In this document: one piece after another, positions 7,421-14,108 of the stretch | Numbering within the stretch: position 1 is the first letter of the stretch | Layout of the letters: every line of letters starts with the position of its first letter | Source: JAYQKL01 sp038142705 | Lineage (GTDB): Bacteria > Pseudomonadota > Alphaproteobacteria > RS24 | DNA: 64,000 nt | Reading direction: 5' to 3' | NCBI GenBank assembly: GCA_965217015.1 | Contig: OZ244224.1 | Coordinates: 124,001-188,000 of the forward strand | Notes under the pieces: generated by a model | What the model was told of the DNA's origin: nothing | Database searches by the model: none | The model's input: only the letters and a program-made list of their open reading frames with translations | Position numbers and translations under genes: made by a program

Positions 7421-8940
7421 GTAATCGCGAAACATTTACTGGCAATAAAGGGCTGGTGTTAGAAGAAGCGTTGATTTTTGACATTGGCCAGCAGGACAAA
7501 TCTGGTGTCGATATTCCATCTGCGCCGGAAAAGCCTGCGCGTTTGGGGGATTGTGCCAATCCAATGCCGGTGAATTTGCCGGGTTTGACCGAGCCAGAAA
7601 CCATGCGCCATTATGTGCGTTTGAGCCAGAAAAACCACGCGATTGATGCGGGGCTTTATCCGCTTGGCTCTTGCACCATGAAGCATAATCCGCGCTTGAA
7701 CGAAAAAATGGCGCGCTTGGCGGGCTTTGCTGATATCCACCCATTGCAACCCCAATCTACAGTGCAGGGCGCGTTAGAATTAATGGACGAATTAGCGCGT
7801 TGGTTAATGTGCCTGACGAATATGCCAGCGGTTGCGATGTCGCCAAAAGCGGGCGCACATGGTGAGTTATGCGGCATGATGGCCATTAAAGCAGCGATTG
7901 TTGCTAAGGGCGAGGTAGAAACGCGCAAACGCGTGCTGGTGCCTGAATCTGCCCATGGCACAAACCCTGCAACGGCGGCTTTGCTTGGCTTTAAGGTTGA
8001 TGAAATTCCGGCCAATGATGAGGGGCGCGTTGATTTAGCAGCTTTCAAAGACAAGCTCGACACTGATGTTGCGGCGATTATGCTAACCAACCCCAACACT
8101 TGCGGTTTGTTTGAGCGCGATATTATTGAAATTGCTGATGCGCTGCATGCGGTTGGTGGGTATTTTTATTGCGATGGTGCGAATTTTAACGCCATTGTTG
8201 GCCGCGTATGTCCGGGTGATTTGGGCATTGATGCCATGCATATTAATTTGCACAAAACATTTTCAACCCCGCATGGCGGCGGCGGGCCAGGGGCGGGGCC
8301 GACGGTTTTGTCTGAACGCCTTGCGCCATTCACGCCATTGCCTTTTGTCGTGGCCGATGAAAATGGTTTCCAGCTTATTGAACATGACGCGCAAACCCAA
8401 GCTGCACCTTTTGGCCGCATGGTCGCCTTTCATGGCCAAATGGGCATGTTCGTGCGCGCACTGGCTTATATGATGAGCCATGGCGCAGACGGCTTGCGTC
8501 AGGTCGCAGAAGATGCCGTGCTGAATGCGAATTATATTTTGGCCAGCCTAAAAGATGAGATGACAGCATCTTTTGCGGGGCCTTGCATGCATGAGGCCTT
8601 GTTTGATGACCGTTTCTTGAAAGAAACAGGCGTGGATACGCTGGATTTTGCCAAAGCTATGATTGATGAAGGCTATCACCCGATGACCATGTATTTTCCC
8701 TTAGTGGTGCATGGGGCAATGTTGATTGAGCCAACAGAAACTGAAAGCAAGGAAACGCTGGATTTGTTTATTGCGACTTTGCTGGATTTAACCAAATCCG
8801 CCAAAGCAGGGGAGCTTGACCGGTTCAAACAAGCGCCGCGTTTTGCGCCACGCCAGCGTTTGGACGAAACCCAAGCTGCGCGCAACCCCGTATTGCGCTG
8901 GCATGCGAAAGACACCGTCACGGCGGAAGCGGCAGAATAA
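7417..8940 (+). CDS. gcvPB: glycine dehydrogenase (decarboxylating) subunit 2
   Basis: The catalytic PLP-binding half of the split P protein, 507 residues. The Schiff-base lysine is K280 in INLHKTFSTPHGGGGPG, preceded by YCDGANFNAIVG with the PLP-contacting aspartate. YPLGSCTMKHNPR near residue 81 and SAHGTNPATAA near 178 are also characteristic. It overlaps gcvPA by four bases, giving stoichiometric expression of the two subunits. It is the last glycine cleavage gene of the riboswitch operon; rnhB begins three bases after its stop and may be co-transcribed. Confidence 0.97.
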   Translation: MSNRETFTGNKGLVLEEALIFDIGQQDKSGVDIPSAPEKPARLGDCANPMPVNLPGLTEPETMRHYVRLSQKNHAIDAGLYPLGSCTMKHNPRLNEKMARLAGFADIHPLQPQSTVQGALELMDELARWLMCLTNMPAVAMSPKAGAHGELCGMMAIKAAIVAKGEVETRKRVLVPESAHGTNPATAALLGFKVDEIPANDEGRVDLAAFKDKLDTDVAAIMLTNPNTCGLFERDIIEIADALHAVGGYFYCDGANFNAIVGRVCPGDLGIDAMHINLHKTFSTPHGGGGPGAGPTVLSERLAPFTPLPFVVADENGFQLIEHDAQTQAAPFGRMVAFHGQMGMFVRALAYMMSHGADGLRQVAEDAVLNANYILASLKDEMTASFAGPCMHEALFDDRFLKETGVDTLDFAKAMIDEGYHPMTMYFPLVVHGAMLIEPTETESKETLDLFIATLLDLTKSAKAGELDRFKQAPRFAPRQRLDETQAARNPVLRWHAKDTVTAEAAE

Positions 8941-8943
8941 TCA

Positions 8944-9594
8944 ATGCCGCACCCTAAGCTGTCCACTGAGCTGAAGAAGGCGCTGGCACCTGATTTAGAA
9001 AAAGCACAAGGGTGGCCAGCGCGGTCAGTGGCGGGGGTTGATGAAGTCGGGCGTGGTCCTTGGGCTGGGCCAGTGGTTGCGGCTTGTATTGTTTTGCCCC
9101 CTGATTATGCCGAAACAGGTTTAGCCACGCTCAATGACAGTAAAAAGCTGACAGAAAAAAAGCGCGCAGCTTTATTTGACATTTTAGCAGAGCTTCCACA
9201 CGGCATTGGGCAGGCCAATGTCGAGGAAATTGACACGCTGAATATTTTGCTAGCCAGCCTGCTGGCCATGCATCGCGCGGTGGCGGCGATGCCAAACCCG
9301 CCGGCGCATATTTTGGTTGATGGCCATAAGTTGCCCGACTGGCCCTATGCGGCCAGTGCAATTGTGAAAGGCGATAGCCTGTCTCCGTCAATCGCGGCGG
9401 CTTCAGTTTTGGCAAAAGTGACGCGAGACCGATATATGGCGGCGCTGGACCGGGAATTTCCGGGTTATGGTTGGGCGCAAAATATGGGTTATGGCACCAA
9501 AGCCCATCAAATAGGTCTGGCAGAGCGGGGGGTGACACCCCATCATCGAAAATCTTTCGCCCCGATACGCAAGATATTGAGTCCCGACGGGTGA
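8944..9594 (+). CDS. rnhB: ribonuclease HII
   Basis: RNase HII removes single ribonucleotides misincorporated in DNA and RNA in hybrids. The 216-residue protein has the catalytic pair D33-E34 in GVDEVGRGPWAGP, the third aspartate in LVDGHKLP and the fourth in AKVTRDRYM. The C-terminus HQIGLAERGVTPHHRKSF is typical. It follows gcvPB by three bases but is functionally closer to ccrM downstream; adjacent rnhB and ccrM is a common alphaproteobacterial arrangement. The last GANTC site inside the gene (9579-9583) begins the methylation-site cluster that continues into the ccrM promoter. Confidence 0.96.
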   Translation: MPHPKLSTELKKALAPDLEKAQGWPARSVAGVDEVGRGPWAGPVVAACIVLPPDYAETGLATLNDSKKLTEKKRAALFDILAELPHGIGQANVEEIDTLNILLASLLAMHRAVAAMPNPPAHILVDGHKLPDWPYAASAIVKGDSLSPSIAAASVLAKVTRDRYMAALDREFPGYGWAQNMGYGTKAHQIGLAERGVTPHHRKSFAPIRKILSPDG

Positions 9595-9708
9595 GAACTG
9601 ACTCTATCTTGTGGTTGAGGGATAGGTCTGTGGATAAGCTATAAATTTATAACCTATTGGAATCAATAGATTCTTGACGCCAGCCCTGCTTTGACTCATG
9701 CTAGCGGC
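9579..9708 (+). promoter_or_regulatory. ccrM control region: five GANTC sites and a consensus DnaA box
   Basis: GANTC sites occur at 9579 (GAGTC), 9600 (GACTC), 9660 (GAATC), 9669 (GATTC) and 9693 (GACTC), against about one expected per 256 bp by chance. A perfect DnaA box (TTATCCACA on the minus strand) lies at 9629-9637. A candidate -35 TTGACG is at 9674-9679, with a weak -10 near 9697-9703; this would start transcription close to the ccrM ATG. In Caulobacter, ccrM is cell-cycle controlled and its own promoter carries GANTC sites, so autoregulation by methylation is plausible here. No TTAA-N7-TTAA CtrA site is visible. Confidence 0.7.
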
Positions 9709-10851
9709 ATGACCCAAAAGAAAGCTGAAAAATCTGTCGTGGCTGATAAGCTAGATACAATTTTGCAAGGTGATTGCATTGCGCAATTGCGCGCCTTGCC
9801 AGATGCTTGTGTTGATGTTGTGTTTGCTGACCCGCCTTATAATTTGCAATTGAAAGGCGCGCTGCACCGCCCCGATGACAGCAAGGTTGATGCGGTTGAC
9901 GATGACTGGGATAAATTCGCCAGCTTTGCCGCTTATGATGCGTTTACCCGCGACTGGATGCAGGAGGCACGCCGCGTTTTGAAGCCCAATGGCACGCTTT
10001 GGGTGATTGGCTCTTATCATAATATTTTCCGCGTTGGCAGCATTATGCAGGATTTGGGCTATTGGTTGCTCAATGATATTATTTGGCGCAAAGCCAACCC
10101 GATGCCGAATTTTCGCGGCACACGATTTACCAATGCGCATGAAACGCTGATTTGGGCGGCGCGCGATGAAAAAGCCAGCGGCTATACTTTCAATTATCAG
10201 GCCATGAAGGCGCTGAATGATGATGTGCAGATGCGCTCGGACTGGGTGCTGCCGATTTGCAATGGCGGCGAGCGGCTGAAGGATACGCAGGGCGATAAAT
10301 TGCACCCCACGCAAAAGCCGGAAAGTCTGCTGCATCGTGTGTTGCTGGCCTCCACGCAAGCGGGCGATGTGGTGCTGGACCCGTTTTTCGGCACTGGCAC
10401 AACCGGCGCGGTGGCGAAAAAACTTGGGCGGCATTTTATTGGCATTGAGGCCGACCCGAAATATGCCGAGGCGGCGATGATGCGCATTGGTAAAATCAAA
10501 CCGCTGGACGCGGCGAGCCTTGATGTGACGCGCTCGCCCAAGCAACAAAAGCGCATTCCGTTTGGCACATTGGTTGAAAACGGCATGGTCAAGCCCGGCA
10601 CCCGCCTGTTTGGGCCGGCGCGCAAGGCGCAAAAACGGGTGCAGGCGATGGTGCGCGCTGATGGCAGCCTGAAACTCGGCACCGCCCATGCGCCCGCGCC
10701 TGTTGAGCAGACCACTGGCTCGATTCATAAAATCGGCGCCGCCGTGCAGGGCGCGCAAAGCTGCAATGGCTGGACCTTCTGGCATGTGGAACAAGGCGAC
10801 GAGCTGGTGCCGATTGACACGCTGCGGCAAAAATTGCGCAGCGAGGAATAG
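9709..10851 (+). CDS. ccrM: CcrM-type adenine-N6 DNA methyltransferase (GANTC)
   Basis: The cell-cycle-regulated methyltransferase that methylates adenine in GANTC. Order is that of beta-class enzymes: the catalytic DPPY (D41-Y44) in FADPPYNLQLKG, then the recognition region (SYHNIFRVGSIMQDLGYW, PMPNFRGTRFTNAHE), then the SAM motif DPFFGTGTTGAV near residue 224. The C-terminal CcrM domain, which binds DNA, is present through GSIHKIGA and SCNGWTFWH. I chose ATG 9709 (380 residues) over TTG 9691 because the likely promoter leaves no room for a longer message; no ribosome site is evident, so it may be leaderless. Such enzymes are normally made only at the end of replication. Confidence 0.94.
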   Translation: MTQKKAEKSVVADKLDTILQGDCIAQLRALPDACVDVVFADPPYNLQLKGALHRPDDSKVDAVDDDWDKFASFAAYDAFTRDWMQEARRVLKPNGTLWVIGSYHNIFRVGSIMQDLGYWLLNDIIWRKANPMPNFRGTRFTNAHETLIWAARDEKASGYTFNYQAMKALNDDVQMRSDWVLPICNGGERLKDTQGDKLHPTQKPESLLHRVLLASTQAGDVVLDPFFGTGTTGAVAKKLGRHFIGIEADPKYAEAAMMRIGKIKPLDAASLDVTRSPKQQKRIPFGTLVENGMVKPGTRLFGPARKAQKRVQAMVRADGSLKLGTAHAPAPVEQTTGSIHKIGAAVQGAQSCNGWTFWHVEQGDELVPIDTLRQKLRSEE

Positions 10852-10863
10852 GGGGGGCTATAA

Positions 10864-10890
10864 GCAGTTGGCAACTTGTTGCCTTACTGC
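10864..10890. terminator. hairpin just after ccrM
   Basis: GCAGT (10864-10868) pairs with ACTGC (10886-10890), and inside it GGCAAC (10870-10875) pairs with GTTGCC (10878-10883). The loop is only TT and no U-tract follows, so it is at best an atypical terminator or mRNA-stabilising hairpin for ccrM. It is the first element of a palindrome-rich intergenic island that extends to 11193. Confidence 0.5.
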
Positions 10891-10937
10891 GCCTTGCCCC
10901 GATGAAGGCGTTTCGCAAATGTGAAACGGCGGAATGG
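10890..10937. repeat. 48-bp direct repeat, copy A
   Basis: The first copy of a perfect 48-bp repeat. It contains CGCCTT (10890-10895) / AAGGCG (10905-10910) and CGTTTC (10909-10914) / GAAACG (10923-10928). The two hairpins share the CG at 10909-10910, so full-length forms of both cannot coexist. A further imperfect hairpin (GCCTG/CAGGC) lies in the 38-bp spacer before copy B. Confidence 0.9.
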
Positions 10938-10975
10938 GGCTAAAAGTGCCAGCCTGTCTTATGGCAGGCCCAGCA

Positions 10976-11023
10976 CGCCTTGCCCCGATGAAGGCGTTTC
11001 GCAAATGTGAAACGGCGGAATGG
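10976..11023. repeat. 48-bp direct repeat, copy B
   Basis: The second copy, identical to copy A over all 48 bases and offset by 86 bp. No third copy is visible in the window. Perfect identity in non-coding DNA implies recent duplication or maintained function. Two copies and no cas genes argue against a CRISPR remnant. Confidence 0.9.
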
Positions 11024-11096
11024 TCTAGAAGCCCGCACCGAGCTGGCGCGAAGCGACCCTTTCAAAATTTCATTAAGATGTATCTGCCTTTTTGCA

Positions 11097-11193
11097 CCCG
11101 CCTTTCAGACGCGGTGGGGGTGCGGGTTGACCCGCCTGTCGGCTCGCCGACAGCAAGGCTCCGCCTTGTCCCCCACCGCGTCTGAAAGGCGGG
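11097..11193. repeat. 97-nt four-way-junction (cloverleaf) palindrome
   Basis: A perfect 24-bp outer stem (11097-11120 with 11170-11193) encloses three back-to-back hairpins: GCGGGT/ACCCGC (11122-11135), CTGTCGGC/GCCGACAG (11136-11153) and CAAGGC/GCCTTG (11154-11168). Only one unpaired T remains on each side of the junction (11121 and 11169). It lies between the convergent ccrM and the unknown gene at 11203-12135, ending nine bases from that gene's stop. It could be a REP/MITE-like element or a bidirectional structural barrier; it lacks U-tracts. It is not a tRNA: it has no T-loop consensus or acceptor sequence. Confidence 0.9.
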
Positions 11194-11202
11194 GAAGGGG
11201 GG

Positions 11203-12135
11203 CTATCCGAGAATCTTAATTATAATATCGGTAATATCAGCCCTACCTAGATAAGCAACTCCCGCGATAAGGGTGTATCTTGGAAACTTGGCCAATTCTT
11301 TCCCCGCGTTGTCTGCGAGGGATTGTTTGAAAGTTTTCCATGCGCTTTCATTTTCCTTGAATTGTACAACCTGTCGTTCTAGTTCTTCAATCCGTTTTTC
11401 CAATTCTGCAATCTGTGGTTGGTCTTGCGTGCTGGTTTGTTCTTCAATGGCACGCAAAATATTAAGCAGGTTCTCCAGTTCTTCTGGAAAGTCATTTCTT
11501 TTTATTTCATTTAGGTAAATGCGTTTAATTTCTTCAAGTGCCTCAGCCGCGGCACACGCTTGAAGATTGGTAAGCTGTGGATTCTCGGCCAGATAAGTTA
11601 CGTGTTTTTTGATGCTTTGACTGCGTTCCGCATCGTTGGCAGGTTTTTGTCCCTCTCGTCCACGAATCTTTTTGGCTGTTCCTTCATCAATAACCGCTTT
11701 TCTCTTAAGAGTTTCCAGAAGGTCAACCGGCTTGATAGCCCAATGGTTGCGGTGTTTTTCAAAATCTTCAATTTGTAATGCCGTCATTAAATCTGTGTTT
11801 TCCCAGAATCTTTTGTTATCTAAAGGGTGCAAGGGTTCATAGATAATTTTAACCTCCTTGCTCTTTAGGTTTGTGACACCCTTAATTTTGGCAATGAGTG
11901 ATACACGTGGTTTAGATGAAGGAGGGCTTATTTCATTCGTTATGATGCATAACATTCCTTTCAAAGAGTTCCAATGCGAAGGGTTCCAATGGCCTTTGTA
12001 TTTTGCTTCCATATCGTCATCGGTATACTCAAAGATGCGCTCTTTAGGGCATTTTACCCGCCCTTCTTCGGGAGGGTCTGAGTATTCGGGAATGTGGTCG
12101 TTGACGACGATAAGAGAAAAATGGGTCATTATCAT
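11203..12135 (-). CDS. hypothetical protein, orphan gene between ccrM and mutY
   Basis: A 310-residue protein I do not recognise. The N-terminal part (about 1-130) is mixed, with many aromatic residues and repeated Trp/His (KGHWNPSHWNSLKG, KHRNHWAIKPVDLL). Residues 145-215 are helical and charged. About 225-270 is a Glu/Gln-rich coiled coil (IAELEKRIEELERQV). The last 27 residues are hydrophobic around YTLIAGVAYLG and end in IIIKIL. It is richer in Lys, Ile and Asn than its neighbours. It sits inside the otherwise common rnhB-ccrM-mutY-DUF721-dsbA-smc neighbourhood beside unusual palindromes, which suggests acquisition. ATG 12135 was chosen; 12129 is an alternative. Confidence 0.7.
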   Translation of the reverse strand: MIMTHFSLIVVNDHIPEYSDPPEEGRVKCPKERIFEYTDDDMEAKYKGHWNPSHWNSLKGMLCIITNEISPPSSKPRVSLIAKIKGVTNLKSKEVKIIYEPLHPLDNKRFWENTDLMTALQIEDFEKHRNHWAIKPVDLLETLKRKAVIDEGTAKKIRGREGQKPANDAERSQSIKKHVTYLAENPQLTNLQACAAAEALEEIKRIYLNEIKRNDFPEELENLLNILRAIEEQTSTQDQPQIAELEKRIEELERQVVQFKENESAWKTFKQSLADNAGKELAKFPRYTLIAGVAYLGRADITDIIIKILG

Positions 12136-12175
12136 GCTACTTCTTATTCTTGTTAATTGCCACGATTTAACACTT

Positions 12176-12190
12176 ATTTAGCAGCTAAAT
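12176..12190. promoter_or_regulatory. 15-bp palindrome upstream of the orphan gene
   Basis: ATTTAGC (12176-12182), A, GCTAAAT (12184-12190) is a perfect inverted repeat 41 bp before the start of the minus-strand orphan gene and just past the mutY stop. It could be an operator or a weak hairpin; there is no U-tract. The half-site GCTAAAT also recurs in the ETF-QO promoter near 23.88 kb. Confidence 0.4.
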
Positions 12191-12206
12191 CAACCCGCCA
12201 TTGACG

Positions 12207-13388
12207 TTACCCCATCACATGCGTGATGACTTTGCGCATCACAGAAGGTAGGGCGCGGTTGGGGAAGTCGCGCGGGTGCACCCATTCATATGTCCCGCCA
12301 TTTTTGCCGCCATCACTATCGCCACCCCCATCAGCACCCCCATCATAAGAAACCCCACCAGCAGCAGAGCCACCAGCAGAACCAGCCATATCCACGCCTG
12401 CTGGTTTGCGAAAGCCTTTTGGGGCGGTTTGGGCATGTACCTCCAGCGTCAGGCGAAAATGCGTGAACACATGCACCACCTCGCCGCCCAGCGCCGTCCA
12501 GCCATCGGGCAGAAGCTGCGGCAGGGTCGTGTCATTTTGCGGGTCCCAACCAATAGAGGGCAAACACATCATACCGCCCAATAGACCCTTTTCAGGGCGG
12601 CGCATCATCAGCACCGCGCCTTGCGCATTTTCCAGCCAAAAAATCGTGCCCTGCCGCTCGGGCTTGGGCTTTTTCGGGGCGCGGCGTGGCAGCGTCTCGG
12701 CGCTGCCTTGTGCATGCGCGACACAATCCGCCTGCAATGGGCAGGCCGCACAATGTGGGCGTTTGGGCGTGCAAATGCCAGAGCCTAAATCCATCATGGC
12801 TTGTGCAAAATCGCCTGCTCGCCCATGCGGCAGGCGCGCTACCAGCTGCTCCATCAGTGGGCGCACTTCTTGCTTGAGTTTGGGCAAAGGCGTGGTCAGG
12901 CCAAAGCTGCGCGCAATCACGCGCTCAATATTGCCGTCCACTGGTGCGGTGGGCAGGCCAAAAGCAATCGCCGCCACCGCCGCCGCCGTATAGGGGCCAA
13001 TGCCGGGCAGGGCCAGTAAGGCCGCTTCATCTGCCGGCACCTGCCCATCATATTCAGCCACAATCTGGCGGGCGCATTTCAGCAAATTGCGCGCGCGGCT
13101 GTAATAGCCAAGCCCCGCCCAGGCCGCCATGACGGTTTCATCATCTGCCGCCGCCAAATCATGCACGGTGGGGAACAAGCGCTTAAATTTGTCAAAATAG
13201 GGCTTAACCGTGGCCACGGTGGTTTGCTGCAACATGACCTCCGACAGCCAAACATGATACGGGTCTGGCTTCTGCCCCGCCACCGCCCGCCACGGCATTT
13301 GCCGGCGATGCTTGTCATACCAGTCCAAAAGGTCTTGAGGGTCTGATGTTGGGACAGGTTTTGGAGCTGGTTTTGATGATGCGGTCAT
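12207..13388 (-). CDS. mutY: A/G-specific adenine glycosylase
   Basis: MutY removes adenine mispaired with 8-oxoguanine. The 393-residue protein has the N-terminal catalytic domain (EVMLQQTTVATVKPYFDKF), the helix-hairpin-helix LPGIGPYTAAAVAAIAF with the catalytic aspartate following in PVDGNIERV, and a 4Fe-4S cluster motif with cysteines in GICTPKRPHCAACPLQADC. A NUDIX-like C-terminal domain that reads the oxidised guanine follows from about residue 235. Near the end, residues 330-365 are an unusual Gly/Asp/Ser-rich stretch, encoded at 12294-12401, before the final TYEWVHPRDFP segment. The gene is divergent from DUF721. Confidence 0.96.
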   Translation of the reverse strand: MTASSKPAPKPVPTSDPQDLLDWYDKHRRQMPWRAVAGQKPDPYHVWLSEVMLQQTTVATVKPYFDKFKRLFPTVHDLAAADDETVMAAWAGLGYYSRARNLLKCARQIVAEYDGQVPADEAALLALPGIGPYTAAAVAAIAFGLPTAPVDGNIERVIARSFGLTTPLPKLKQEVRPLMEQLVARLPHGRAGDFAQAMMDLGSGICTPKRPHCAACPLQADCVAHAQGSAETLPRRAPKKPKPERQGTIFWLENAQGAVLMMRRPEKGLLGGMMCLPSIGWDPQNDTTLPQLLPDGWTALGGEVVHVFTHFRLTLEVHAQTAPKGFRKPAGVDMAGSAGGSAAGGVSYDGGADGGGDSDGGKNGGTYEWVHPRDFPNRALPSVMRKVITHVMG

Positions 13389-13477
13389 GATTGAGTATCG
13401 AAAGAAGAAATTTTATATATGTCTGTCTGTTGTGCCATAAAGTGTTATGATAGGGAAGAACGCTTAGAAATAGAAAC

Positions 13478-13975
13478 ATGACCCAAAATTCACAAAACCC
13501 GAAACGCTCTTATGGCACGCCGCATATCAGCCGATTTTTGTGGAAGATTACAAAATCTTCCATGCGGCGGCGCGGGTTTTCGGACCAGACCCTGATACAG
13601 CACTGGCCAGATATTGTTGGGGCGCCGCTGGCGCGCCTGTCGCAACCGGTGCGGCTGTCGCGTAAGGCCACCCGAGATGGGCAGGGCGGCGTGTTGACGA
13701 TTAAGGTCGAAGGCGCGATGGCGCTGGAATTGCAGCATTTGGCGCCGCAAATCATTGAGCGCCTGAACAGCTATTATGGCTATCCTGCAATTGGCAAGCT
13801 GAATATTATTCAAGGCCCGATATATCATCGCCCCGCGCCCGATGCGCCCAAACCACCCAGCCGTGAAGCGGTGAGCGAACTTAGCGATAGTATGGAAGAT
13901 ATTGACTCGCCGCGCCTAAGGCAGGCTCTGGCGCGTTTGTCTTTGCGGCTTTCGGCGCGCGATAATCAAGAATAA
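13478..13975 (+). CDS. DUF721 / DciA-like protein
   Basis: A 165-residue DUF721 protein. The N-terminal helix-rich segment (SRFLWKITKSSMRRRGF), WPDIVGAPLARLSQPVRLSR and the hydrophobic strand VLTIKVEGAMALELQHLAPQ match the KH-like domain shared with DciA. DciA loads the replicative helicase in bacteria lacking DnaC/DnaI, so a helicase-loading role is possible but inferred. The C-terminal 60 residues are Pro/Ser/Arg-rich and probably disordered. It sits in the mutY-DUF721-dsbA-smc neighbourhood seen in many Alphaproteobacteria, divergent from mutY by 89 bp. Confidence 0.85.
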   Translation: MTQNSQNPKRSYGTPHISRFLWKITKSSMRRRGFSDQTLIQHWPDIVGAPLARLSQPVRLSRKATRDGQGGVLTIKVEGAMALELQHLAPQIIERLNSYYGYPAIGKLNIIQGPIYHRPAPDAPKPPSREAVSELSDSMEDIDSPRLRQALARLSLRLSARDNQE

Positions 13976-14025
13976 TCATTTTTGTCCTTTAAGACTTTTC
14001 CACAGGCTTTTGGGTTTGGGCAAAG

Positions 14026-14080
14026 GAGTCGTGGGCGTGTGTGGCTGGGTCGTCTATAATGAGATATGGCGAAACGATTC
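14026..14080 (+). promoter_or_regulatory. candidate promoter of dsbA-smc flanked by GANTC sites
   Basis: A perfect -10 hexamer TATAAT lies at 14055-14060 with a poor -35 (TGGGCG, 14032-14037) at 17 bp spacing. GANTC sites at 14026 (GAGTC) and 14076 (GATTC) bracket it. The dsbA ATG follows at 14109. Methylation-sensitive control of the dsbA-smc unit is conceivable but unproven. Confidence 0.45.
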
Positions 14081-14108
14081 GCGAAAAAAGCATAAGGATT
14101 GAAAACAT

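Noticed and set aside
9751..10830. 359-residue open frame antisense to ccrM
   Set aside because: It lies wholly opposite a well-conserved methyltransferase gene; its Arg/His/Ala-rich sequence is the usual antisense shadow.
10890..11023. Two 48-bp repeats with a 38-bp spacer as a CRISPR remnant
   Set aside because: Only two copies, internal hairpins of a different type, and no cas genes anywhere in the window.
11097..11193. Cloverleaf as a tRNA gene
   Set aside because: It has a 24-bp outer stem, no anticodon-type seven-base loop, no T-loop GTTC consensus and no acceptor features.
10934..11219. Short plus-strand open frames across the palindromic island
   Set aside because: They are made of the inverted and direct repeats and lack ribosome sites.
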